Of a stretch of DNA of 64,000 nt, positions 1-11,639 are shown piece by piece. Under the pieces are notes generated by a model, which was not told the DNA's origin, made no database searches, and saw only the letters and a program-made list of their open reading frames with translations. The translations under genes were made by a program, and so were the position numbers. Origin of the DNA: Corticium candelabrum. Its lineage: Eukaryota; Porifera; Homoscleromorpha; Homosclerophorida; Plakinidae. The stretch spans positions 2,298,523-2,362,522 of the forward strand of contig NC_085091.1 in the NCBI RefSeq assembly GCF_963422355.1, in the 5' to 3' direction. Position 1 is the stretch's first letter, and each line of letters opens with the position of its first letter.

Positions 1-212
1 GTACAGGCATTTTGTGACAAACTTTGAGTCAACCTTAAACTAATTGCAACACAAACTTTTTCAAGTGTGAGCGATTTGAAAGTGTCATATGGTTGTTACG
101 TCATAGTGGAATCATTATTGAAAGTGATCGAATGGCGTCGGATCAGCGTGAAATCTCAGCGAAAGTATAGTTCAGGTACATTCAGATATATTGGCAGTTT
201 CGAATAATGTAA

Positions 213-324
213 AGCCTGGTTCACATTTACGATGACGCTGACGCTGACGCTGGAATAGAACAAAGGATGCCGCCCACGTCAAGGCGGTGTCTTTGATGTT
301 GACGTCAAAATTGTGAACCAGCCT
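213..324. mobile_element. Short Harbinger-like MITE
   Basis: A 112-bp element whose ends are an imperfect inverted repeat: AGCCTGGTTCACA on the left and the complement of AGGCTGGTTCACA on the right. Runs of GACGCTGACGCTG-type sequence lie just inside. The left flank is TAA and the right flank TAT, close to the 3-bp TWA target duplication of PIF/Harbinger elements. The ends resemble those of the larger element at 1723-2386, so this is probably a non-autonomous relative. Confidence 0.6.
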
Positions 325-327
325 TAT

Positions 328-1166
328 CTCGCCACTCAATGTGTCCAGTCGCCTTCTCACGATCGATGGTCATTGGCTCCGGCTAATTACATTCAAGCTG
401 CATAGCAGCCAACTTTAGTGCTTCTTCGTTTACTAGGTAATAGAGCATGACCCGGTACGTTGTAGGGATCTATCATTCGATGAAGTCGATAATTTATCAA
501 GTTGCTAGGTCCGAGTGGCTGAGGGTCACTAACATATTGATAGATCTCGTTACAAACCATGCTCTAATAGGTTTAGAATATGTCACGTGACCGATACATG
601 TAGTGTGATTGCTGAATTTAATCTGATGGCAATTTTGAATCTGTTGTTGACAATGGAGAATGACTGCGACTTCCTGCCGTCCCGACGTTTCGCTGTGCCT
701 CTTGGTCTTGAAAAGCAGCCAGATTAATTGCACCCTGCAGGGTTTAAAATTCTCCAAATTTGGTGGTCGCCAGAGCAATTAAAACTAAAAACACGCCTAC
801 TTTTTTTACAACCACGCCTACTTTTCCTATTTAGGTGTGCGCACATTACATTTCTGAAAGTAAACATCCGGGATTTGAAGGTGTGGTTTTTTCTCTGGTC
901 CTTACTGTGGCACTCGTAGAAATTAAATGTGGTTTAAATAAGATGTAACAAAGCAACTACCCATAAACCCTCCTAATCTCTGACCTGAAGTCTATGAGAA
1001 AGATCAGGCTTTTGTAATAATATCTCGTCACGTGATAACGTTTGGCACATTGAGGTAATTAGCCCAACCTACTGTCTCAGGTAAGGTTTCCAATTACACT
1101 TGGGAGAGTAAACAGTAGGTAGTAGAGTTTCAGATAATAGCGCTGAGCTGTAACTTACAGCCTACA
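328..1166. other. Intergenic stretch, no gene seen
   Basis: No conserved coding signal on either strand. The reading frames here are short and low in complexity, and none resembles a known family. There are A/T-rich stretches and two short copies of a phrase containing ACGCCTAC near 795-825, but nothing that can be annotated with confidence. Confidence 0.5.
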
Positions 1167-1722
1167 GGGTCAGTGCACTTTCCGTCCACTCAATTTTTCA
1201 ATTTTTTAGTTTGGTTAAAAATTGAAAAGTACATGGTGTATTTCAATTTTTGGACCAATTTTTATTCAAAAATTACAAATTACAAAGTTGAAAATTGATT
1301 TACTACATATAAGAAAATCACAAATACAAAATTGAAATGACAGTTGCACTTTCCGGCTAAGTATATTCTATCTAATCTTCAGTGACAGCACCTAGACGTA
1401 ATAAAGCAATTTGATGATTGACACTGTCTCCTTCAAGTTGCACATTCAAGGTGACAATCTCAAGTAACAGACTAATAAATAGGGGTTAGCAGTAATGATC
1501 TAGGATTCTATAGGGAAGCAAATTTTTTTGTTCAGCTGATGTGGCGTCTCGAATTTGTTGATTGTACACAATTGCGCTAGTAGAGAGATTCAGTTTGTAA
1601 CACACCTGCAGGTATAGAAAAGGTGCACCTGAACTTGCGCCAAAGCGATTAGAATTGTTGCACAGATTTAGCTAACTTAATTAAGCATAGCACAGTTCAC
1701 CTGCCATTGCTTTAAGCGCTAA

Positions 1723-2386
1723 AGCCTAGTTCACAATACGACGCTGACGTTGACGTTGACGCTGACGATGACGCTGGACGTTGACATTGACGCTGACGCT
1801 GACACTGACGATGACGTTGTACCATTCACAATATTTTTCCGTGAGCGTCAGGAGACGTTGGTCAGCACCTGTCTGGATACTCGAGCGTTGAGCGCATGCT
1901 AACGCACGTTATTGTAACACCACGTGTGTATCGTAGATGGACGAAGAAATTGTAATTCTTCTACTTCTCATTCGTCGCCGTAGGCGTAGAGCTAGAGAAT
2001 ATCAACAACGGCAAATGTGGGTCGGACCAATCTTTCAACGAAGGCGGCAACAGGGAGAATTTTAGATGTACGCGCCAAAGACACGGATAACTCCGCACGC
2101 TGTCGATTAGACCCTCCATGCGAAATCCGGGATTTGATAAGACTGTACTTTGATTTGTAGAAAGTAATCACGTGTTTTCCGGTTACGTTGGTACACTTCC
2201 GGAATCGACGCTAGAGTTGAACTCGGGTCAACTCCAGCGTCAAGAACGCTGGACGAACGCTGGACGAACGCTGCGACGAACGTCGTCGACGTTGACATGT
2301 TCACAATACGACGCTCACGCCAGCGTCATCGTCATCGTCAGCGTCATCGTCAGCGTCAACGTCAGCGTCGTATTGTGAACTAGGCT
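1723..2386 (+). mobile_element. Internally deleted PIF/Harbinger transposon
   Basis: The termini are AGCCTAGTTCACAATACG and its complement, followed inward by long runs of ACGCTGACGTTGACG type. A perfect 3-bp TAA duplication flanks the element (1720-1722 and 2387-2389), which is the usual TWA target of PIF/Harbinger transposons. The interior holds a short piece of Harbinger-type transposase on the plus strand. At 664 bp the element is far too short to be autonomous, so most of the transposase and any Myb-like second gene have been lost. It is nested in the 1167-3190 element and is therefore younger than it. Confidence 0.8.
1937..2065 (+). pseudogene. Harbinger transposase N-terminal fragment
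   Basis: A 42-residue open frame starting at ATG. It has an acidic start (MDEEIV), a leucine run, six consecutive arginines, and then WVGPIFQRRRQQGEF. That last phrase closely matches the N-terminal part of HARBI1/Harbinger transposases, which typically read WVRPIFQRRRQQGEY. A stop follows. A second frame downstream (about 2093-2158) still resembles the next family segment (LDPPCEIR), so the gene is broken soon after its start. The DDE catalytic domain is absent. It lies inside an element with the matching TAA target duplication, which supports the assignment. Confidence 0.75.
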
Positions 2387-3194
2387 TAAGCCAATTAGCT
2401 TGTTTTAGCACAAATTAATCAACACAATAAGTGCACAACAGTGATAATTGAACTGTATAACTCAGCACTCAGATAACCATCTCCTGGACACAGTACAGGT
2501 GTTGTTGCTAAGAAAATAGTGGATCTGACCATAGGTGTAACAATTAATTAATCAACAAGAACAAGGCGCTCGATTAATTCAACAAAAACTCTCTCCATGT
2601 TCATCATGTGCCAATTATTATATTTTGGAAATAATCACCTTATAATTAAAACCAACCCCCTGATAGCTTGCTACTACGTACACTTGTGCCACAACCCTAA
2701 TTGCTTTGTATACACCCGCAAGTCTGTTACAACCAATCTCTCCAGCGAAAGTCTATACGAGACGAAATTACGCCACATCAACTAAACAAGAATTTTCTTC
2801 CCTAGCTAAAGAATCATATAGATAGTTACTGCATAGCTATAGTTGTTAACTGCTATTTCATCAGCAGTAGGTGATAGCTATTTGAGCTGTTTGTCTGTCA
2901 ATTGTCACCTTGAGTGTACACCTTGAAGGAGACAGTGCCAATCATGAAATTGCTTTATCACGTCTAGGTGCTGTCACTGAAGACTAGATAGAATATATTT
3001 GGCCGGAAGTGCAGCTGTCATTTCAATTTTGTATTTTTGATTTTCTTGTATGTAGTAAATTAATTTTCAATTTTGTAATTTTTAATTTTTGGATAAATAT
3101 TGGTCCAAAAATTGAAATGCACGATATAATTTCAATTTTTAACCAAACTAAAAAATTGAAAAATTGAATGGCCGGACAGTGCACTGACCCTACA

Positions 3195-3958
3195 GGTCAG
3201 TCCATTGGTCCGACAAACCGACGCGCCTCTTGCATAATGCACGTTCCCCTTCGCAAATTCCCGTTTGCGATCGGTCCGTTTCCTAGAGACACCGCTAAAA
3301 TCCTGTCACGTATGCGCAAACATCAGAACTGCCCTGGTATCTTTCTGTTGATAATTATTAGTATACTAGTTGTACGGTATAAGTAGGCGCCTCGCGTTCG
3401 TGAGTAACATGTCCAACGTAGTTTTCAGACCGTCTACTGAAACGCCGAGTCCTAGCTATACAATACGTACTTGTTGAAACCCTAGCTGTCATGAAATTAA
3501 ACATGCAAACTTCCTAGTAGTTTAGATACGTATATAGGCCTGGTATAGGTAGTCGTCGTTTTGTGATCATGATCAAGACAATTGAAATGTACAGTCTAGG
3601 TATGCACTCAGTTCCGTTGTAACGACAGTGGTATGGTATTTACTGACATAGAAATTGATATCTGCAAACATTGACTATCAACAGTGTTAGATGCAGCACA
3701 GTGTAGTAAAGGATTGATTGTAGTATGGGACGTGTAAATAGTTAACTGTAGGTGGCATTCAACTCCCGAAGGTGTTTCTTGGTTGTCATGTACACATACA
3801 AAAGGATGGGGCCACGGAACTTGATGAAGCATTTTCTTCGCCGTTTGGTCACTTGCACGAATCATTCCTATACTCATCTGTAGTCGGACACGGAAACGAT
3901 TTTTTAAGGTAGGTCCTATCATGAAACATGGTCATGGGGAGGAGAAATTTGAGATTTG

Positions 3959-4030
<72 letters not shown>

Positions 4031-4472
4031 AAAAGCTAGCCATATAGGACCACGCCCCTTTCTGTTGTGCGACCCGGCCTCGCTACGCTTGGCAACAAAT
4101 GGGAGGTTGAACCGTTCTGTGGTTTGACACAGTCTGCCAGACCAACGCGAACGAAGAGAACCCTGTGCAATGCCGCATTGAATCTTAGGCGACCAAATGG
4201 TCCACCTTCACTCGCCAAATCGCAAGTGTTAGTCGCCAATGGCGAGGAGGCGACCAGGAATTTTAAACCCTGCCCTTTGTACATATCACCAGCACACCGT
4301 GTAGGCTAGCTACATAGAGGGAGTCTTGCTTTATGTTGATGTAAGTCAATGAAACATTGAGTAGGTTGTTTGTTGAAATAGTTGCTAGTGACTACGGTTT
4401 TCTATCAAACCGCCTGATATTAATTAACCAATCAGCGTGCTTAATTAAAGGTCACGAGACATATTCTAGGTG
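3195..4472. other. Intergenic with (CA)n tract, no gene
   Basis: No gene is recognised. A (CA)n microsatellite occupies about 3963-4028. Immediately beside it, about 4040-4075 holds a phrase (complement of GGGTCGCACAACAG then GGGGCGTGGT) that recurs next to a (GT)n tract at about 38055-38090, so a dispersed repeat is present. The segment 4180-4260, rich in GGCGAC and TCGCCA, looks like another old repeat but has no second full copy here. Confidence 0.5.
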
Positions 4473-4593
4473 ACGCCATGATAATAGGAAGTGGAATGGC
4501 CGAAATGTGCACGGATTGAAACGAGATTGGAATAAGAATTGAATCCGCGTGAACCCTTCAGCCATTCCACTTTCCAATTATCATAGCATCATT
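4473..4593. mobile_element. ~120-bp foldback (MITE-like) element
   Basis: The left arm (ATGATAATAGGAAGTGGAA then TGGCCGAA) is matched by the complement of the right arm near 4560-4590 (TTCAGCCATTCCAC then ATTATCATAGC). The arms are about 35 bp with a few mismatches and enclose roughly 50 bp. There is no coding capacity. A target duplication could not be fixed. It lies about 400 bp upstream of the Patched-family start codon. Confidence 0.6.
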
Positions 4594-5017
4594 GGGTGGG
4601 CGCGTGTTATTGCAACATTGATCACCGGATGTTGCGCATATTCTTATCGTTCCACATAGATCTTTAGTTCAATGTTTCAAAAATGAACCCAATGGCCATA
4701 CTTCGGTAGACGTCAAAATTAAAAGTCTCTTCTCCGCGCGTACAGTACTGTACTATCAGTCATGAAGTGACCACCGTACGTCCACATGCACATCTGCCTG
4801 TCTGACTCTTTTTGTCTACGTGCCTCCTAGAGTACACGTCTCTCGCTGTCAGTAGAGAAAGACAGCAACTATAGGGGCAGAACAGGAAGCCTTAGTTCTT
4901 ACCGTGTCACGCACAGGAAACGAGGAATCATAAATTTATGCAGTCCGTGATAACCCACACTTCTAGCTATATAACGCCTAGTTGTCTCTCCACTTTACAG
5001 AGCAAGTCTTGTCTCCG

Positions 5018-8001
5018 ATGAAATCTATACGCTTCAATCGCTGTCGTCTGGACTGTGTTCACAGACTACTCCAGGGTGTGTTCGCTCGCTATGGCATGTT
5101 TGTGGCTCGTCAACCTTTACCTTTCATCATTATTCCCACACTGGTGGCTGCCTTGCTCGCTATCGGTATGATACGACTTCATGAAGAAACAAGCAGCGAG
5201 TATCTCTTCACTCCCACCAACGGGGCTGCCAAGGACGAGCGAAGCGTGGCAGGAAGTTTGTTTGTCATGAATGACACCAAGGAATTCGACAGTCTTCGCC
5301 TGTCAAACTTCGGCAGGTTTGTTCATCTGATAATTATTCCCAAAATGTCTGCTGTCAAGACGGTAATCCGAGAAGATGTGATGACAGAAATGATCCGTCT
5401 TGCAGATTTCGTCAAAAATCATTCGTCACCTCTTCCGTACAAACAGGTCTGTGCCGTCAAAGAAGAACAGTGTGTGCATGATTCTCTCCTACAACTCATC
5501 TACACCAACAGATCCAAATATCTACAGCAAAACTTCACGTTTCCAGTCGCTGAGTCAGATAATGGTGACTTCTTGTTTCTTGGTAACAACCTGGGTGGAC
5601 TAGAGTACGAGTACCATATACCACATCACATCGCTAGTGCTGCCGCTGCCAAGATGGAATTCTGGCTCAGAGATACGGAAGACAGTAAAAAATGGGAAGA
5701 AGAAGTACTCAATCACTTGAAGAATTTTCACTCTGACATTATCGATTTCAAGCCATCCACATCTCAGGCAATCGACACAGAAATGGCGGCTGTAACAAAA
5801 GCTGTGATACCTCTCTTCTCTATTTCGTTTACTTTGCTCATCACGTTTGCTGTGGTGTCACTCATTATGTTGGACTGGGTACGTACCAAGCCAATGGTCG
5901 GTCAATTGGGTGTGTTATCACCAGGCTTGGCTGTAGCTGCGACCATTGGTTTTCTCTCTGCAATTGGTGTTGACTTCTGCAACGTGGTGGGCACAATGCC
6001 ATTTCTCATTATGGGTAAGACTCTTCACTGTTTTCGCTAATGATTTTACACCACATATTGAGTACATACACTAAAGTCTTGCTATACCAATACACTATCT
6101 CTCACAAACACGCTATACTCATCTGATGATCAATTTGCCACACAAGTGCTCTAACACATTCAGACTCACTAGAATCACTTGATTGCAAGACTGAGATTCA
6201 TGCATTTGCTTGACCCCCACTCGTTCTAGTACACAGCGCAAGCATACTGTAACGGTAACATATAATAAAAACAACCTAATGTACCATATTGTTTGTTGCA
6301 GGTATAGGGGTAGATGACATGTTCATCATCATCGAGGCTTATCGTCATACGAAGCCTGAAGATACTGTAGAAACAAGAATGAACCATACTTTTGTGGAGG
6401 CGGCAGTTTCTATTACAATCACCTCCATTACAGATTTTCTGGGATTTGCCATAGGCGCCATTACGTTCTTCCCATCTGTCCAGCTGTTTTGTATTTACAC
6501 ATCAGTGGCGGTCATTTTTGATTACATCCTGCAAATTACGTTATTTGCAGCGTTCATGGCATACGACGCTCGTCGTGAAGATGCCAACCGTCATGCCGTC
6601 ACCCTGCAAGTTGTGCTGCCCAAGTCAGAGTCTGAAGAAAAGAGCCGGACATATCGCATCTGCTGCAGCGGAGGAGTAAAGAAGGATGGCAACATTGTGG
6701 CAGAACAGGAGGAACATCTTGCGGTAAAAGTGATCCGACAATTCTATGGACCGTTTTTAGTAAAAAAGCCAGTAAAAGCAGCCATCATGGTGGTGTTTGC
6801 CATCTATGTTGCGGTGTCAGTGTACGGATGCACCAGAGTGAAAGAAGGATTAGAACTAAAAAATTTAGCCAGAGATGACTCTGACACGCATATATACTTT
6901 GACAGACAAAATGAATTCTTTGTTGAGTATAAACTGCAGGTGATGTTCATGAAGACAGAGCCAACCGACTACTGGGATGAGACCGTGCAGAGTGACATTG
7001 ACGGTGCAATCACTGACTTGATCAACACAAAATATGTGGGAGCCGCGTCACCACGGAAGGTCACGTGGTGGTTGCACGACTTCTTGGACTTTATGAACAA
7101 AACACAAGGGCAACGTGCTGCAAGTGCTAATAAGAGCCAAACTATGAATATTCTTCACAACTTCTTGATGCATCCATTCTACAAACAGTACAAATTGGAT
7201 ATTCAATTCAACGACAACCAAACGTCCATCAAAGCAACGCGTTTCTTCATTCAGACCAATAATCTCACTGATGCTAACTTAGACAGCGGCATGATGACGA
7301 CGTTCCGAGATATCGCTGAGCGTCACGGTCTGGTGGCTTATCATCCAGCATTTATATTCTATGATCAATACACTGCAGTCCTTCCTAACACATTGCAGAA
7401 TATTGGTATAGCTCTCATAGCCATGTTGATCGTGTCAATACTCATAATCCCTCATCCATTCTGTGCTTTTATCATCGTCCTCGCCATTGTGTCCATTGAT
7501 GTGGGGGTGATCGGTATTATGCAGTTCTGGGGTGTCAACTTGGATTCAATATCAATGATCAACCTCATTCTTTGCATTGGATTCTCTGTTGACTTTTGTG
7601 CACACATAACGTATGCTTTCATGGTATCCAAGTTCAAAACACGAGACGAGCGCGCTGTAGATGCACTCTATCAGTTAGGTTATCCCATAGTGCAAGGAGC
7701 TGTATCCACCATATTGGGTGTTCTACCACTGGCATTCTCTAACACTTACATCTTCCGTACTTTCTTCAAAACTCTGTTCCTTGTGATAAGTCTTGGATTC
7801 TTACATGGTATGGTTGTTCTTCCTGTCGTCATGTCACTCATTGGTCCAGCAGAAAAATCCAGAACTGTAATTGATTCTAGTCATAAACATGCGGAAAACG
7901 GTGGTCCTAACTTTGACTTGACATATATAAACAAAATTGGTAGTGTAGAAGAACTAGAAGCTAAAGGAGTCAAGAAAAACAAAAGTGAGGTAGTTAATTA
8001 G
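5018..8001 (+). CDS. Patched-domain (PTCHD/PTR-like) RND membrane protein
   Basis: Two exons, 5018-6014 and 6302-8001, joined at a phase-1 GT-AG intron, give 898 residues; start and stop are both present. The protein belongs to the Patched-related branch of the RND superfamily, which moves sterols or other lipids across membranes. One membrane helix lies near residues 35-55, followed by a large outer loop. A sterol-sensing block of five helices follows, carrying GIGVDDMFIII, the family's buried aspartate motif, which spans the splice junction. A second loop and a second helix bundle carry GFSVDFCAHITYAFM, the matching motif of the repeat. The length fits invertebrate PTR/PTCHD3-like proteins (about 900). 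The start is the first in-frame ATG; an upstream untranslated exon is possible because TTTACAG precedes it. A decayed tandem copy lies just downstream. Which PTCHD subgroup it belongs to is not settled. Confidence 0.9.
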
Positions 8002-8034
8002 AACATTCATTGTTGCCTTGAGCTTGATAGACCT

Positions 8035-8040
8035 AATAAA
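8035..8040 (+). terminator. Poly(A) signal of the Patched-family gene
   Basis: AATAAA 34 bases after the stop codon. The same downstream phrase (AAAAGACGGGCAAA) survives in the tandem pseudogene near 10580, showing that the duplication included the 3' end. Confidence 0.6.
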
Positions 8041-8079
8041 AGACGGGCAAAAACAACGAATTTAATGTGTATAGTTCAT

Positions 8080-8534
8080 TTGGTACCGTATTTCTTCGAA
8101 TAGTGGCCGCGGCCTCTATTTCTAACAAGGTTACGGAACTGCGGCTTGTATTCAAGGACGGCCTCTATTCTAGGTCTAGTTGACACTGTGACACGTTGGT
8201 ACTTGAACGTCACATTTCTTTCTGTTGACATAATTGGACACTTTGGAAGATGCCAACCACAGCACCGTTAGCTGTAAATGCCACGACTATTATGTTATCA
8301 TTGATGGACGAGTGTGAGTGCGCGTAATAGGATGAGATTGACACGGAAGCATCAACATCATGTGATATGGGCGTGGCCAGTAAACTTGCAGACTTTTAGC
8401 TTGATCACATCGCAATCCATTTCTGGTCTAGTGTGGACACAGCGTAAGATTAGCATGCTAGACGGCTTTTCAGCATGAAGGGCGAGGTTGTCGGCTGCGG
8501 AATCCCTCTGCAAAAGCCATGTAGCACGCTAATC

Positions 8535-8632
<98 letters not shown>

Positions 8633-8809
8633 CGTGTCTGTGTGTTGTGTTTGCATTTCCTCATGGTCACGTGACGTGTAGCCTATGTAAGGAAAGTGTG
8701 ATATTAACAAGAATTAACTTATTGCACACTATATATACGCCATCTGAATATGCTCTCGAGACTGGTTGCACGTCACGTGACCATGGTATACTAACATTCA
8801 ACAATCTAA
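8080..8809. repeat. Repeat-rich spacer with (GT)n
   Basis: The spacer between the Patched gene and its pseudogene. The phrase ACCGTATTTCTTCGAATA at about 8091 followed by GTGGCCGCGGCCTC looks like the end of a dispersed repeat, but no matching second end was found. A (GT)n microsatellite fills about 8541-8629. Two TCACGTGAC-type palindromes flank the microsatellite's right side (about 8664-8674 and 8770-8781). Confidence 0.5.
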
Positions 8810-10600
8810 ATGTACCATGATCGTTTGTTGCAGGTATAGAGGTAAATGGCATGTTCATTATCATTGAGGCATATCGTCATACGAAGCCTGAAGATACTGT
8901 AGAAACAAGAATGAGCCAAACAGTTTCACGGAGGCGCCAGTTTCTATCACAGTCACCTCCATTACAGATTTTCTGGTATTCACGGTTGGTGCCATTACGT
9001 TGTTCCCATCTGTCCTGATGTTTTGTATTTACACATCAATGTCGGTCATTTTTGATTACATCCTGCAAATTACGTTGTTTGCAGCATTCATGGCATATGA
9101 CGCTCGTCGTGAAGACGCCAACTGCCATGCGGTTACGTTACAAGTTGTGCTACCCAAGTCAGAGTGTGAAAAAATGGCTAGACATATCGTCTGCTGCAGC
9201 AGAGGAGTAAAGAAGGATGGCAAGATTGTGGTAGAACAGGAGGAACATCTCGTGGTAAAAGTGATCTGTCAATTCTATGGACCGTTTTTAGTCAAAGAAA
9301 CAAGTAAAAGTAGCCGTCATGGTGGTGTTTGCCATCTACATTGCAGTGTCAGTGTACGGATGCACCAGAGTGAAAGAAGGCATAGAATTGAGAAATTTAG
9401 CCAGAGATGACTCTAACACGTATATATACTTTGACAGATAACAAAAATTCTTTTTTTGTTGAGTATGGACTGCAGGTGATGTTCATGAAGACAGAGCCAG
9501 CCGACTACTGGATGAGACTGTGCAGACATGGACAGTGCAATCACTGACTTGATCAACACAAAATACGTTGAAGCTGCCTCACCACATAAAGTCACGCGGT
9601 GGTTGCACGACTTCGTGAACTTTATGAACAAAACACAAGGGCCATGTGCTGCAAGTGCTACTAGAAGCCAAGCTATGAATATTCTTCTAACGCAATTCTT
9701 GGAGCATCCATTCTACAAACAGTACAAATTAGATATTCAATTCAACAAGGAGACGTCCCATCAAAGCGACGCGTTTCTTCATTCAGACCAATAGTCTCAC
9801 TGATGCTAACTTAGACCGTGGCATGATGACAACATTCCGAGACATTGCCAAGCATCATGGTCTGGTGGCTTATCATCCGGCATTTATATACTATGATCAA
9901 TACACTGCAGTCCTTCCTAACACATTGCAGAATATTGGTATCGCTCTCATAGCCATGTTGATCGTGTCGATACTCATAATTCCTCATCCATTCTGTGCTT
10001 TTCTCATCATCCTCGCCATTGTGTCCATTGATGTGGGGTGATCGGTATTATGAAGTCCTGGGGCATCAACTTGGATTCAATATCAATGATCAACCTTATC
10101 CTTTGCATTGGATTTTTTGTTGACTTTTGTGCACACATAACGTATGCTTTCATGGTATCCAAGTTCAACACACGAGATGAGCGTGCTGTAGATGCATTCT
10201 TATTAGTTAGGTTATCTCAAAGTGCAAGGAGCTGTATTGACCATATTGGGTGTTGGTGTTCTACACTGGCATTCTCTGACACTTACATCTTCCATCTTCC
10301 GTACTTTCTTCAAAACTCTGTTCCTTGTGATAAGTCTTGGATTCTTACATGGTATGGTTGTTCTTCCTGTCGTCATGTCATTCATTGGTCCAACAGAAAA
10401 GGCCAGAACTGTTATTGATTCTAGTAATATACGTGTGGAAAATGGTGGGCCTACCTTTGATTTGACATATGTAAACTAAATTGCTGGTGTGGAACAACTA
10501 GAAGCTAGAGGAGTCGAAAACACAAATATTGAGGTAGTTAATTAGGACATTCATTGCTGCCGTGAGAATATTAGACATAGCAAAAGACGGGCAAACTAGC
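8810..10600 (+). pseudogene. Tandem pseudogene of the Patched-domain gene (exon 2 only)
   Basis: From the 3' end of the intron (TTTGTTGCAG kept) through the old stop and the downstream GACGGGCAAA phrase, this is a second copy of the second exon of the 5018-8001 gene, at roughly 85-90% identity by eye. The first exon is missing. At least five or six small insertions or deletions and in-frame stops split the frame, for example near 8915-8935, 9435-9450, 9510-9525, 10037 and 10255-10275. Recognisable stretches include the helix-rich block around 9000-9130 and the second RND bundle around 9890-10170. Because intron sequence was copied, it arose by DNA-level tandem duplication and not by retroposition. 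No function is expected. Confidence 0.9.
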
Positions 10601-11000
10601 ATATGTTGATAGGCAGTGTTTCTAGTACTGAGGAGTAGCATATACAGATCATACTATAGATGTGTCACTGCATTATCATCAGCTTGTGTATAGAAGACGT
10701 CTGCAAGATGAATGCACAATGTACATGCAAATGGAACACGTGTCCTGTCAACTCTACAGACGACTTGATCACGTTTTAGCCTAGAAGACTAGATGTGTGT
10801 TACAATTCACAGCTAAATTTGTGTGTCTGCTTCTGAGAAGAACTATGGTGTCTCATCCTGGCTGGAAGGAAAGCACTAAAACTAATAACCCCTTTCAAAG
10901 ACAGGTTTTTACTGCAATTTTGAGTTAGTTGCTAACTACTGGCAAAAAATCCTTCTTACTTCCACCTTCATATTCTATGCTTAAAAAAGCTGGGTCTGGG

Positions 11001-11092
<92 letters not shown>

Positions 11093-11191
11093 ACAAACAC
11101 AGCTTTATAATTTTAAATATACTACAATTTTTATTCTATATATCAACACCCCAACTACCTAAACATCCCCTCCCCAACTCTAACTACTGTG

Positions 11192-11250
<59 letters not shown>

Positions 11251-11317
11251 GTAGATAAACAAACACACACATGTACCCACCACTGTGGGTACACGTACAC
11301 TCAAAACTATTTACTCA
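10601..11317. repeat. (CA)n and (TA)n microsatellites, no gene
   Basis: No gene. A (CA)n tract covers about 11003-11098 and a (TA)n tract about 11194-11247. The (TA)n tract directly precedes a LINE-like 3' fragment. Confidence 0.7.
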
Positions 11318-11635
11318 CACAGGAAAGTCCCAACTCAAAACATCATCCATTTCTGCAAGCATGTGGCTAGGAATCATTCTAGTGTTATAAAGCCAAAATT
11401 ATAGAAGCTGCTCTAACAAATTCTTGAAAGTCTTCCAGAAAGGAACAGCTAGAACAGGACAGACATTCGAAGCTATTGATTTCAACGTTTCTAACTATCT
11501 GGCGACCAAAGTCCAAGCGTTTCCACCACGAAGGGGTAAAAAACCCACTGGCAGAAATCACCCTTGTCCATATCAGCCACTGCTGCCACGTTCTTGATGT
11601 TTCAGCAACTCGAGGATGTATACATTATGGCAATT
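11318..11635 (-). mobile_element. LINE-like 3' fragment, copy 1
   Basis: About 320 bp that match 23096-23430 at roughly 75% by eye. Shared landmarks are AGGAAAGTCCCAACT at the low-coordinate end, CCAGAAAGGAACAGCTAG in the middle and GATGTTTCAGCAACTC at the high end. On the minus strand copy 2 encodes the tail of a reverse-transcriptase protein (see that entry); this copy is more eroded. A (TA)n tract abuts the 3' side in both copies. It reads as the 5'-truncated end of a non-LTR retroelement. Confidence 0.6.
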
Positions 11636-11639
11636 GAAA

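Larger units (their letters stand above)
1167..3190. mobile_element. DNA element with ~300-bp terminal inverted repeats
   Basis: The first roughly 300 bp (1167-1465) return as a reverse complement at 2895-3190. Shared landmarks, read inward from each end, are GGGTCAGTGCAC, a run of CAATTTTTCAATTTTT type, the TTTAGTTTGGTTAAAAATTG block, and CTTCAGTGACAGCACCTAGACG. Flanking TACA on both sides (1163-1166 and 3191-3194) is a possible 4-bp target duplication, although the outer bases are themselves nearly palindromic, so the exact edge is uncertain. No transposase of its own is visible. The 664-bp element at 1723-2386 sits inside it as a later insertion. This is a foldback-type, non-autonomous DNA transposon; the superfamily is not clear. 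Confidence 0.75.

Noticed and set aside
3849-4127. His-Thr and Val-Cys repeat frames at (CA)n tracts here and at about 8450-8820, 10929-11162, 31751-32017 and 57696-58142
   Set aside because: Dinucleotide repeat translation; some overlap real exons by chance but add no coding evidence.
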